Positions 22,396 to 33,689 of a stretch of 64,000 nt of DNA are shown here, one piece after another. How positions within the stretch are numbered: position 1 is the stretch's first letter; the number at the start of each line of letters is the position of its first letter. This DNA is from Arcuatula senhousia (taxonomy: Eukaryota; Mollusca; Bivalvia; Mytilida; Mytilidae): NCBI GenBank assembly GCA_963971305.1, contig OZ020305.1, positions 1,583,001 through 1,647,000 of the forward strand. Reading direction: 5' to 3'. The notes under the pieces were generated by a model. The model did not search any database. It was not told where the DNA came from and saw only the letters and a list, made by a program, of their open reading frames with translations. The position numbers and the translations under genes are program-made.

Positions 22396-23905
22396 AATTG
22401 CTTTGCCAAGACATAAGGTGCGTTAAAGTCAAACGACTAAAACAAAATCAGATAAAGAATAGCTTCGCTTAGCCGATTCAGCTCCTTTAAACTCCGTAGA
22501 TGGAACTGTCAGAGACTCCTTATAAACTGTTGGATAATTTAAGAAGAAAGACAACAATTTTATATATAGACAAGAGTTTTGTTGGAATCAGTGGTTATAA
22601 TATTTAGAAAGAAGCCTTAAAGATAGAACGAATGCATTTCGAGAAATCATTAGAGTATAGAATTCTCAGTGTGTCCATCCGTCTGTCCACCGATATTAGT
22701 TTTTTTGTACATATTGATACAAACTTTTTACACATTGTTGCCTATGGGAAAAGGAAGACTTCTTGATTTTATTTTAGACCAGGCGACCAAACGCGCTGCT
22801 CTTGTGTTTTTTAGTTAGGTAGATTGAATAAGATATTATGAGCTTGACTGGTGTGAATTGAAAATTACATCGATGCATGACTCTGTCTGTTTAAAAAAAA
22901 TGTTTATAAAACCTGCCTGTTCATTTTTTATTTTAATCTACATGGGACCACACAATGCAATAACGCTGAAGATATATTGTAGTTCGTGACAAAATAAATT
23001 CCCGCAATTGATAAGAAATTTCGATAGATATTAAATTGGCAATGGTTTTAAATACTAATATACTTTACATGTATATCTAGGTTATCTTTTTGAAGCCCCG
23101 ACACTCCACTTTCACATTTACTACAAACTAACTTTCCATGATGTCCACTGCGGGATTAAGAAGTATTCTACTGCTGCTTTTGGTTACCCTCATTCCGTGC
23201 AGTCGCAGATTTCTGTTACCCTCTACTCAAACGCCACCTACTGGTAGTGCCCACTACAATTTACTTTTGGATTTAATAGTCGAGGAACGCAAGGCTAGAA
23301 AAACGCTTGAGTCGTATGTTACAAAGATGCAATCCGAAATACGAGGTTTACAGCAATGTAGTTGCCCTAGTATACCAACAAAATCGGAAAACATCAATAA
23401 AACGAATGAGTTAGAAGAAGAATTGCTTGTAGTTAAAGTTGAGATAAGCGATGTGAAAAGCAAATACAGTTTACTTGAACAGAAGCATTTAGCCGTAATG
23501 AACAAGACGATGGAACTTGAAACCGACAAACGTTTTGGTGCCGATCTGTTGTCCAGACTCAACACCTCTGAACAGGATCTGCTTATGGTTCATCATACTT
23601 TATCAAATGGTTAGTTTTGCTTTCTTTTCTTCAGATAAAGTAGATAACTGATTGTCTTTAACTTGACATAAATTTGAAATCGAAATGGGAAATATGTTTT
23701 CACATTTTATGTTGATTTGTTGCAATACGATTAAGAATCACCATACTATTCAGTAAAACGAAACGTTAAATTGGTATTCTACTCAAGTATCGAAATTTGA
23801 ATTATTCTTCTAAAATTCTCACACAAAAAACTTTGTCTTATAGCTGGGTTTTAATTTTATTTCAGATGTCGCCTTTTCTGCCAGTAAAAGTAAAAGTAAA
23901 ATAAA

Positions 23906-24150
23906 AGGTAGACGATATTGAGATGTGGAATAAGTGTACGCGACACAACAAACATAAACAAACAGCAATTCAAAAAATCACAACGGAAAACAGCAAGCAG
24001 TCTTCAACATGACCATAGGTCACTGCTTACCGTCTTGCATTGGCCCAAGACTTATAATACAATACAAAAGTATCAAAACCAATCCCTAAATCATCAACGA
24101 AAGACCCAATTCTTGGCATAAAACAGTTAACACAGAATGACAAGGACAAA
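23906..24150 (+). repeat. Dispersed SINE-like repeat, family C (copy 1)
   Basis: GAGATGTGGAATAAGTGTA, then CAACGGAAAACAG and CAAAGACCC-like text recur in the same order at 49655-49735, 53695-53960, 55738-55900 and 60180-60270, with a fragment at about 33280-33360. No terminal inverted repeats were seen and Pol III boxes are not clear. It forms the left edge of the insertion in C1q locus 3. Confidence 0.6.
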
Positions 24151-24151
24151 A

Positions 24152-27100
24152 CAAGAGGCTCCCAGGAGCCTGAATCGCTCACCTGACATATGTGCCTGAA
24201 GTAAAGGCTATTAGGGAAAATCTATTTGACATTGAGAGGGTTATAAGTTTAATAAGGGGACCATCTGACAATATGGTGGATCTTAAGGTGCTGATCACTT
24301 TGATCTCAATTAAAATTCAAAAATCTGTCACCCATTTTGAGTTATTAGCAAAAAATGCAGTTTAACCCAATGTTCTATTTTTAGCCACAGCGGCCATGTT
24401 TTACAACCAATCAAAAATCCCCACATCAGTTCTATACACCTAATGCTAATAAAGAACAATACCAAGTTTGGTTCCAATTTGACTTAAAGTGTCAGAGGAG
24501 TTAACCTTTTCAATGTAATGAGGAAATGCTGTTAAAATGGTAAATTTTGACGTTCTAAGGGCAGTAACTCCTAAAAGGAAAGGTTTTACAACGTTGACCC
24601 TATACATGTTTAGTAGATCTTGATGTGCTTAACAATATGCAATTTAAATTTCTCAAATATCTTGTATAGTTTTCAAGATATTAAGCTAAACAGGTGCAAA
24701 ATTTGCCAAAATCCACAAAAAGGGCAAGAATTCCTACATGGGTTGTTGGATTTTCTTCAAAATTTCAGACCTGGTAGATCTTCAGGTGCTGATCACTTTT
24801 GTTCCCAATCAAAATTTTAAAATCTGTCACCGTTTTTGAGTTATTTGCAAAAAACTGCCATTTACCCCTATGTTCTATTTTTAGCCACAGCGGCCATGTT
24901 TTACAACCAATCAAAAATCCCCACATCAGTTCTATACACCGAATGCTTATAAACAACTATACCAAGTTTGGTTCCAATTTGACTTAAAGTGTCAGAGGAG
25001 TTAACGTTTTCAACGTAATGAGGAAATGCTGTTAAAATGCTCAATTTGACGTTCTAAGGGCAATAACTCCTAAAAGGAAAGGTTTTACAACGTTGACCCC
25101 ATTAAATATTTTGTAGATCTTGATGTGCTCAACAATATGCAATTTAAATTTCTTAAATATCTTGTATAGTTTTCAAGATATTGAGCTAAACAGGTGCAAA
25201 ATTTGCAAAAAATCCACAAAAAGGGCAATAACTCCAACATGGGTTGTTGGATTTTCTTCAAAATTTCAGGGTAGGTAGATCTTGAGGTGCTGATTACTTT
25301 TGTTCCCAATCAAAATTTTTAAATCTGTCACCGTTTTTGAGTTATTTGCAAAAAACTGCCATTTACCCCTATGTTCTATTTTTAGCCAACCCCTATGTTC
25401 TATTTTTAGCCACAGCGGCCATGTTTTACGACGAATCAAAAATCCCCATGAAGAATTCGAAAGAACTGATGGTATCTTAACTCTACATCAGTTTCATCTT
25501 GTAACAGCATCAAAACATTCGATTTCTCCACACTTTACACTTCTATTCCACATGAACAACTGAAATCGCGATTGGCACAGTTGATTAAACGCAGCTTTTT
25601 CAAAAAGAATGGAAAACGCAGGTACAAATTTCTTGTAGTCGATTATACCAAGACTTACTTTGTCATCAATGAGTCCAAGAAAAAGAACAAATTTACAGAA
25701 GACCAAATAATCGACATGCTCAACTTTCTTATTGACAACATATTTGTTCAGTTTGGTGGACGTGTTTTTCAGCAAACAATAGGGATTCCAATGGGCACTA
25801 ATTGTGCACCTTTGCTTGCTGATTTGTTTCTTCATTCATATGAAGCAGACTTCTTGCAATCTCTTCTAGACAAAAAAGACCGTAGACTAGCTCTCTCTTT
25901 CAACCTCACGTTCCGTTATATTGATGATGTCCTTTCACTAAACAATTCTCGATTTGGTGACTTTCTCCATCTCATATATCCACAGGAGCTTGAGATAAAG
26001 GACACAACGGATTCTAGGAAGTCTGCTTCATATTTAGATCTACATCTCGAAATTGACTCTCAAGGAAGACTTTCAACAAGGCTCTATGACAAACGTGATG
26101 ACTTCAACTTTCCAATCGTCAACTTCCCCTTCTTGTGTAGCAATATTCCGTCAGCTCCAGCTTATGGAGTTTACGTATCTCAATTGATTCGTTACTCCAG
26201 AGCGTGCGGGACTTACATCGATTTCCTTGGCAGAGCGACACGTCTGACGCAAAAATTGCTCACACAGGGTTATGTTGCTCCTCGGTTGCTGTCTTCACTC
26301 AAGAAATTTTACGGAAGACATCATGCACTAATAGACAAATATGGGATTTCGATCTCTCAGATGAGTGCAGATGTTGGTTTGTCATAGGGTGTTGTTTTGT
26401 CTTCCTTTACTGGATTTGACACTCTGAATGGACTATTGGCAACGCGACGGGTGTGCTATAGCAAGCAGGAACTGCTTACTCTTCCGGAGCACCTGAGTTC
26501 ACTCTTGTTTCGACTGGAGTTCGCTTTGTTGATTGATATTCAGTTGTTTTGTGTTTCCATGTTTTACGTGTTGTCTGTTTTTGTCCCGTTCTTGTTCGTG
26601 TTTACTGGTTTAGTCTCTGCCCTTTCGGACTTTTGACATTCGGATACCCCATTGGTACCTCTGCTTCTTCCAAATCAGTTCTATACACGGAATGCTAATA
26701 AACAACTATACCAAGTTTGGTTCCAATTGGACTTGAAGTGTCAGAGGAGTTAACGTTTTCAATGTAATGAGGAAATGCTGTTAAAATGCTCAATTTTGAC
26801 GTTCTAAGGGCAACTCCTAAAAGGAAAGGTTCTACAACGTTGATCCTATTACATATTTTGTAGATCTTGATGTGCTCAACAATATGCAATTAAATTTTCT
26901 CAAATATCTTGTATAGTTTTCATGATATTGAGCTTAACAGGTGCAAAATTTGCAAAAAATCCACAAAAAGGGCAATAACTCCTACATGGGTTGTTGGATT
27001 TTCTTCAAAATTTCAGGGTAGGTAGATCTTGAGGTGCTGATCACTTTTACCCATGCCAGAATTTTGATATCTGTAGCCGTTTTTGAGTTATTTGCAAAAA

Positions 27101-27349
27101 ACTGCATTTTAACCCTATGTTCTATTTTTAGCTACGGCGGCCATGTTTTACGACGAATCAAAAATCCCCACATCAATTCTAAGCACCGAATGCTAATGAA
27201 CAACTATACCAAGTTTGGTTTCAATTGGACTTATGGTGTCAGAGGAGTTAACGTTTTAAAAAGTTTACGGACGACGGACGACGGACGGACGACGGACGCC
27301 AAGTGATGACAATAGCTCACATGAGCCTTCGGGTCAGGTGAGCTAAAAA
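24152..27349 (+). mobile_element. Pearl-like element (non-autonomous Helentron type) with 500-bp core repeats
   Basis: The head is AGAGGCTCCCAGGAGCC with GCTCACCTGA at 24177-24186. The tail has the inverse TCAGGTGAGC at 27334-27343 and ends GCTAAAAA. Between them are about three and a half tandem units of roughly 500 bp (starting near 24281, 24781, 25281 and 27029), and then an ACGG/ACGACGG tract at 27267-27300. Tandem core, ACGG microsatellite and subterminal inverted repeats are the described architecture of bivalve pearl elements. A reverse-transcriptase fragment has inserted in the third unit (25448-26673), which also has a small local duplication near 25387-25411. Confidence 0.65.
25448..26673 (+). 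mobile_element. 5'-truncated reverse-transcriptase element, best-preserved copy
   Basis: A long open frame (about 25470-26387) covers most of the reverse transcriptase: the region A text FDFSTLYTSIPH, then IGIPMGTNCAPLLADLF, the catalytic YIDDVLSL, LDLHLEID and AYGVYVSQLIRYSRA. A one-base frameshift near 25476 separates a few upstream codons (KNSKEL). The untranslated tail ends ATACCCCATTGGTACCTCT at about 26665. It lacks a GIY-YIG or other endonuclease in this copy. The combination resembles Penelope-like elements, but another non-LTR lineage is possible. It is inserted inside the pearl-like core: ATCCCCA on the left and ATCAGTTC on the right are contiguous in the neighbouring core units. 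Confidence 0.82.
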
Positions 27350-28578
27350 GGCTTTGGCAAAGTTTCCTGGCCTAGGACAGGCACATATAAAATGTGGCGG
27401 GGTTAAACTAGTTTTTTGGATCCAACCTTCCCCCTATTGATAAGCTTGCACAAGGCATACATATAAAATACACTGTAAAACTCAATCGACAAAAGTTCAA
27501 TTCAACAAGAGAGAACCTACGCCAAATACTGTATGAAAACAACAAGACAAGGAGGAACTCTCTTCAGAACACTCGAAGTTACTGACAACTAGCTAAGAAA
27601 CATTTATCGATTGATGTTATACAATTATCACCCTAGTTGGTGTGTGACCCGGTGGTTTCTTTCCCCGAGAAAGTAAGGTCACCCGGGGGCTTGCCCCGAG
27701 GGTGACCTTACTTTTCGAGGGGAAAGAAATGCCGGGTCACATATCATCTAGGGTGATAACTGTTATATTATATCGAATATTTTAATGAAACAATTTAATA
27801 TTAAATTTTAAACATATTTCGGACATTTTAACCTTTTTCCATTAGAAAAAAATACAACCCATACAAATGTTGAAGAAAACTCCTGGGGCTCACGTGCAAA
27901 TTCTCACGAGAGGGTGACCTTACCATGCGACCCAACGTTTACCGGTTGACCCAGCGAATTATCACATGTCACGTGACAACGTCTAAGCTAATCACAATAA
28001 AGATTTCTATATGAGTATATAATATAAAAGAATCAAATACATCAGTTCTTAATCCGACACCCCACGTCAAAACAATGAATGATTTAGAGTTGTATCACCA
28101 CACAGAACCGACATACTTGATCGCTGTGGTGCTTATAAATAATACAGTGGATACAAAGTGACAATTTAACGTTTTAAAGTTACTATCAAGCTATCAATAT
28201 TTCTGCCAAAACATACCAAATGCAAAGATTTTACTAAAACATTGAATTCGTATCCTTTTTTCAAAATGTTTTTAAGCCAGTTTTTAATTTCCAGAAGGTT
28301 GTTTTTGAATTTTTGTGCTTTATAAACTACATTGCTATAAAAATCAGGATGAGATATTCCTTTAACAATCAGAAATCTACGTGTACAATCAAATTTTTCG
28401 ATGAGATGTCCATATTTATGTGCAAATTTTGTAAAAGATTTGACTAATTTGTGGTAACGGTAACCTTGTTTTAGCAATTTTTCTGTAATAAAACGGTTTT
28501 TATCATTAAAATCAGACACATCACTGCAAATGCGAGCATACCTGACTAATTGTGAAATGTATACCCCGTAAGCTGGGG
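27350..28578 (-). pseudogene. Minus-strand reverse-transcriptase relic
   Basis: On the minus strand the sequence begins at 28578 with PAYGVYISQLVRYARIC and continues with KLLKQGYRYHKLVKSFTKF to a stop at 28166. This is the C-terminal part of the same reverse-transcriptase superfamily as at 25.4 kb, but from a diverged subfamily. A tail at about 27350-27440 resembles the common 3' tail. The 5' truncation point coincides with the resumption of the C1q exon. A hairpin (27625-27759) interrupts the non-coding part. Confidence 0.72.
27625..27759. repeat. Long hairpin-forming inverted repeat
   Basis: Arms of about 60 nt surround a short CGGGGGCTTGCCCCG-like loop. TTATCACCCTAG on the left pairs with CTAGGGTGATAA on the right; inside, TGTGACCCGG pairs with CCGGGTCACA, and AAGTAAGGTCACCC with GGGTGACCTTACTT. 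Mismatches are few. The central GTAAGGTCACCC resembles the arm of the hairpin at 3114-3168. Confidence 0.85.
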
Positions 28579-28949
28579 TCAGTGTTCCAGGAGGTAATGT
28601 AATAAGGTACGGACCAACACTCAGAACGGCTACAACCCCAGTACTGGTGTATTCACTGCTCCCGTGGGAGGGGTCTACTTTTTTACATGTACACTTGTAA
28701 GTGAAAGTTCACTCCGAGGAGATCTTTATAGGAACGGTAACAGCCAGTCAGTTATATCATCCAGTAGTCGTAATTCTGACACGGGAAATTTTCACACCGC
28801 CGTCCTGACCTTGAGTAAAGGTGACAGGGTAGACATTAGGAGGAGTGCTAGTTACGGTGTTAACGTATACAGCGAATCTGCTCACCATTTTAGTATGTTT
28901 ACTGGATTCAAAATATAGATATTTGAACAAAATGAAGAAATGTTATGTA

Positions 28950-29400
28950 CATTGGCTTTAACATCTTAACTAGATTAATTGTTTTAATTTTAAAACTTCA
29001 TCTCGGATTAATGAGACTCGAGAATAAAAACAAACAAAAGATACCGCAGAATTAGTGGAGAGCACGAACACTTGCCGAAGTGTTTTTTTTTCTAAAATCG
29101 ATTATGTAAACTCAATAAAGTTTATAATGAAAAATATGTGTAAAAACTATATCTGGAAACAAAATAGTATAGATACGTGCCTTTCAATTTTGGGTTCTAT
29201 TTAATTCTAAAAAATCTTAATTTGTTTCAGAAAAAATCTTAACATTTGCGCACCAAACTATCAGGTTATATTTCAGTTTATCATTTTAGGCAAGCATTAG
29301 CTGCCTTATATAGTCTTTAGATTGGCGCTGGCTTTGTTGATCTTGTTTTTATTCAGTCTAGACGGAGTAATCTGCCAACTGTATTCTTTATGTTCTATAT
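28950..29400. other. 3' flank of C1q locus 3
   Basis: It contains AAAAATATGTGTAAAAACTATA and the CAGAAAAAATCTTAACATTTG segment that matches the flanks of loci 1 (11367 on, 12730 on) and 2 (19697 on, 19800 on). The shared flanks show that the duplicated unit extended well beyond the gene. No separate gene is seen. Confidence 0.65.
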
Positions 29401-29405
29401 TACTT

Positions 29406-31828
29406 TTCAAAATATGATCAACTTTGCGAAAAATCAAAGTATAATTTATATATCTCACACAACGAGTTTTATTTTTTTTATGTTTTTTTTTTTTTTTGCA
29501 ATTTTCAAAACAAACTATTTAATGATGGCTCCAGACTATACATGAATATTTATCTACAATTTGATTGTTCGTGCACTCTACTTTTGAATATTTTTTGAAA
29601 TGCCTGTACAAAGTAAGGACCATTGTGATCTTTAATTTTGCCGGTATGTCTCCCTTCTTTTGTCTCGTCTTATGGACATTTGAGACTGATTCTCCCATGA
29701 GGTTCGTTAATTTTGTTATTACCTTTATTTATTATTTCATCGGTTTATACTAGGTTCCTTTCAGTTCATTGATACAAGTTATATTGATGATGTCCTTTCA
29801 CTAAACAATTCTCGATTTGGTGACTCTCTACATCTCGTATATCCTCAGGAACTTGAGATAAAAGACACATCAGATTCTAGGAAGTCTGCTTCCTATTAAG
29901 ATCTTCATCTCGAAATAGACTTTCGAGGAAAACTTGCAACAAAACCCTATCACAAACGTGATGACTTCAACTTTTCAATTGTCAACTGATTCGTTACTAA
30001 TTACGTCGATTTCCTCAGCAGAACGTCACGTTTGACACAAAATTTTTTATCACAAGGTTATGCTGCTCCTCGGTTGCTGCCATCGCTCAAGAAATTTTAC
30101 GGTAGACATCATACAATCAGACAAATATGGGATTTTCATCTCTCAGATTCAGAATACAAATGACAACAAAGTTCCAGACAATAAATTTTGCTACGCCTGG
30201 CGCGCGTTTCGTCTATTCAAGACTCATCAGAGGCGCTCTACCAAAAATATTGAAAATGCCAAACACTGTATGAATATGAAGAGCATAGAACAGTATAACC
30301 AAAAATACCAAACTGGGGAACCAAATTATTACCAAGATATTCAACCTATGTCTGGGGTAGGAAGAACCTTAGGGTTTAGACAATTTTGAAATTTAGACGG
30401 ATAATTTAAAGCTTTGATGTATTCTCCCACTCAAAAGTGTTGGTACCGGAGCGGGTTAACCTCGGGGAATTTAAACTCCACCAGCAGTGCTAACCTTCAC
30501 GTGTGTTCGAAATACAAATGACAACAAAGTTCCAGACAATAAATTTTGCTACGCCTGACGCGTGTGCAGATGTCAGGCTATCATAGGGTTTAACCGTTTT
30601 CTTTTGTTTTCCTTTACCGGATTTGACACACTGCATTGGAAATTAGCAGCGCGACGGGTGTTCTATAGCAGGCATGAAGCACTTACTCTACCCGAGCACC
30701 TGCATGAGTTCACTCTCATTACAACAAGAGTTCGCGTTGTTAATCGATATTCAGTTGTTTTTGTGTCTCTGTGTTTTATATGTTGTCTATTTTTTCTCCT
30801 GTCCTTGTTTGTGTTAACTGGTTTTGTCTCTTTGTTTTTGGACTTTGACATTCGGATGCCCCATTGGTACCTCTACTTCATTCAATTATCGAAGGGGTGT
30901 TTGAATCGATACCATTTGTGTACTATACAATGCACCCAAAAGTTTATATAATTTTTATTCAAAATATGATCAACTTTGTGCTCACACAACGAGTTCTATG
31001 AGTGTCTTTGCAATTATCAAAACGAACTATTTAATGATGGCTCCAGAATATAAATGAATATTTATCTGCAATTTGATTGTTCGTGCACTCTCCTTTTGAA
31101 TATTTTTTTGAAATGCCTGTACAAAGTCAGGACCATTGCGATCTTTAATTTTTCCGGTATGTATTCCTTCTTTTGTCTCGTCTTATGGACATTTGAGATT
31201 GATTCTCCCAAGTTCGGTAATTTTGTTATTACCTTTATTTATTATTTCATCGGTTTATACTAGGTTCCTTTCAGTTCATTCATACAAGTTATATTGATGA
31301 TGTCCCTTCACTAAACAATTCTCGATTTGGTGACTTTCTACATCTCGTATATCCTCGGGAACTTGAGATAAAAGACACATCAGATTCTAGGAAGTCTGCT
31401 TCCTATTAAGATCTTCATCTCGAAAAAGAAAACTTGCAACAAAACTCTATCACAAACGTGATGACTTCAACTTTTCAATTGTCAACTGATCCGTTACCCC
31501 AGAGCTTGCGGTAATTACATCGATTTTAGAGCGTCATGTTTGTTATCACAAGGTTATGTTGCTCCTCGGTAGCTGCCATCACTCAAGAAATTTTACGGTA
31601 GACATCATGCACTCAGACAAATATGGGATTTTCATCTCTCAGATGAGTGTAGATGTCAGGCTATCATAGGGTTTTCTTTTGTTTTCCTTTACCTGATTTG
31701 ACACACTGAATTGGAAATTAGCAGCGCGACGGGTGTTCTATAGCAGGCAGGAAGCGCTTACTCTACCGGAGCACCTGCATGAGTTCACTCTCATTACGAC
31801 AAGAGTTTGCGTTGTTAATTGATATTCG
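29406..31828 (+). repeat. Tandem duplication of a reverse-transcriptase relic
   Basis: Unit A (29406-30954) and unit B (30958-31828) each carry a family tail (TTTTGAAATGCCTGTACAAAG to TTTTGTTATTACCTTTA) followed by a degenerate reverse-transcriptase piece from IDDVLSLNNSRFGD onward. Both share the same in-frame TAA after RKSASY (near 29897 and 31408), so B was copied from A or a common ancestor by DNA duplication and not by separate retrotransposition. A also carries a 410-bp insertion (30153-30562); B has lost some 18-24 nt in the coding relic. Neither can encode an enzyme. Confidence 0.75.
30153..30562. mobile_element. 410-bp insertion bounded by 52-bp direct repeats
   Basis: AATACAAATGACAACAAAG to ACGCCTGRCGCG is present at 30153-30204 and 30511-30562, with one mismatch in 52. 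The sibling unit B lacks the whole segment at the matching point (31640), which marks it as an insertion. The interior includes CGTTTCGTCTATTCAAGACT and is non-coding. Possible explanations are a miniature terminal-repeat element or a tandemly initiated SINE. Confidence 0.65.
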
Positions 31829-31904
31829 TATATTTTTATCAATTAAAAAATAGAAAACAAATCTACCGAACTCCGGAGAGCAATCAAAATAATAAAAAAA
31901 AATA

Positions 31905-32390
31905 CAAACAGGTGGGCATATACCAATGGTCCCGTGCGAGGCCCGGATGGCGAATAAGCCCACAGCAGAGCCTAGCTTGTCTTAAGAGGCGACTAAAAGT
32001 ATTAATTTTGATTCTGACGTCGGGTCAGTGCTCAGCCCACAGAGCGACCAAGTGTGTACCCTAGGTGGCTGAATAGGGTGGCCCTCGTCCGCGGGGGTTG
32101 TCAGATCTGTAATACTGTAACCGCTGACCATAGTGGGTCAGCGTGTGTGGAGAGTGTCACGCTTCATGCACGTAAAAGACCCTTTGTGGACCGCCTATTA
32201 GCGCACCACATAGGCAAATTTTTCAGATCCTACCCATCTCTCCCCTTTTCCTGTGGTTCTTCAAAATTTACCGCACCCCATCCCCATATTTCATTTATCA
32301 TCATCATTTCATGTTCATTTTATCATTCATTTCACGTTCATGACGTTCATCGCCTGTAAATAACCTATATAGCGTTGCACGGGCTCACCA
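31905..32390 (+). repeat. Dispersed element ending in a tetranucleotide tract
   Basis: A moderately GC-rich non-coding block (CGAGGCCCGGATGGCGAA, TTAAGAGGCGACTAAAA, CATGCACGTAAAAGACCC) runs directly into the TCAC array. The style is that of bivalve SINE- or pearl-like repeats that carry a terminal microsatellite. No second copy is in the window, so this is inferred from composition and arrangement. Confidence 0.4.
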
Positions 32391-32904
32391 ACTCACTCAC
32401 TCACTCACTCACTCACTCACTCACTCACTCACTCACTCACTCACTCACTCACTCACTCACTCACTCACTCACTCACTCACTCACTCACTCACTCACTCAC
32501 TCACTCACTCACTCACTCACTCACTCACTCACTCACTCACTCACTCACTCACTCACTCACTCACTCACTCACTCACTCACTCACTCACTCACTCACTCAC
32601 TCACTCACTCACTCACTCACTCACTCACTCACTCACTCACTCACTCACTCACTCACTCACTCACTCACTCACTCACTCACTCACTCACTCACTCACTCAC
32701 TCACTCACTCACTCACTCACTCACTCACTCACTCACTCACTCACTCACTCACTCACTCACTCACTCACTCACTCACTCACTCACTCACTCACTCACTCAC
32801 TCACTCACTCACTCACTCACTCACTCACTCACTCACTCACTCACTCACTCACTCACTCACTCACTCACTCACTCACTCACTCACTCACTCACTCACTCAC
32901 TCAC
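32391..32904 (+). repeat. Perfect (TCAC)n microsatellite, about 128 units
   Basis: There are 514 bp of uninterrupted ACTC/TCAC tetranucleotide repeat. The open frame that runs through it is a repeat artefact. The uniformity suggests recent expansion, and the true length may vary between individuals or be limited by assembly. Confidence 0.97.
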
Positions 32905-33539
32905 CTATACCAATGAAATGTAAAAGTACAAAACTCCTAACTTGGTAAAGGCGGTTAATTAAAGAATTTTAAAGTTTTGATACAAAAGAGTAATCCGTCC
33001 TCAGAGGTCTTCAACAAAACCAATATTGAAACTGACAGTCTAAGAAGCAGAGAACATAACTACTACCAGCAACGTTCGGCGAGAAAAATGAGAGTAAACG
33101 AATATGCTCCGGAAGGGTAGGTCGCTTGTGTTTTTGCTTATTTAAACCAACATGTTGCATTGTTTAAGCGAATATGATAAATGTAAAAGAAGACTTTTAC
33201 AAAAAACTCTATAAAGATAAGCCCCATCTGAACTAATGCATGTGAGAGATGGAAATACGAGGAAAGAATTGAAGAAAGTCAGATGTGAAATAATCTACTC
33301 GAACCAACCTCAATTTAAAAATCCACAATGGGAAACAGTCCGCAGCATTTAATGTGACCCATCTTCGCTGAAATCTTCTGTTGAGTGAATGGAGAAAAGA
33401 TAATTACCTACAAGTAAAATCCCCTTAGCAATAGTTCTTTCTTGACAGAATGAATCACCCTGTTTCAGTGAAATCCAATGTGATACGATCTTAGGTTCCG
33501 GGGATAGTACAACATACTATATAGTTTTCTCATCAGCTA

Positions 33540-33665
33540 CTTATCACAGACTTTTGATGATGGTTTGTATGCAGCATCAGCACGAGGTTTCATGCTGTAG
33601 AATTTGATTTCACGCTTGTCGTTTACCTCCTTTCTGTTAAACAAATTCCAACCATTTCTGCCTGT
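33540..33665 (+). repeat. Dispersed repeat, family A fragment
   Basis: GTATGCAGCATCAGCACGAG, ATTTCACGCTTGTCG and ACCTCCTTTCTGTT match the tandem units at 63300-63810. The sequence before it (32925-33540) shows only a fragment of family C near 33280. Confidence 0.55.
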
Positions 33666-33689
33666 GACCTTCGCGAAGTTAATGGGCTT

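Larger units (their letters stand above)
23138..28918 (+). pseudogene. C1q-domain gene (locus 3) split by about 4.7 kb of mobile DNA
   Basis: Exon 1 (23138-23609) encodes a signal peptide (SILLLLLVTLIPCSRR) and a coiled coil, shorter than in locus 2: the roughly 80 codons between MELET and DKRFG are absent, while about 25 codons after the QQC motif are extra. The donor and the acceptor at 23865 keep phase 1. Exon 2 starts DVAFSAS and breaks off near 23890. The matching remainder resumes at about 28579 (SVPGGNVI) and runs to HFSMFTGFKI and the stop at 28918. Aligned to locus 2, the two halves abut without clear overlap or gap. A 10-nt deletion near 28605-28620 also shifts the frame. I infer that one C1q exon was broken by nested insertions and is now non-functional. 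The alternative is two separately truncated copies. Confidence 0.82.

Noticed and set aside
31905..32390. tRNA-derived SINE head
   Set aside because: I looked for A- and B-box promoter sequence and could not identify a convincing pair, so it is only called a dispersed repeat.
32375..32923. 182-codon open frame of THSL repeats
   Set aside because: It is simply the translation of the TCAC microsatellite, which is open in a frame because a 4-bp repeat of 12-nt period has no stop. No flanking coding signal.
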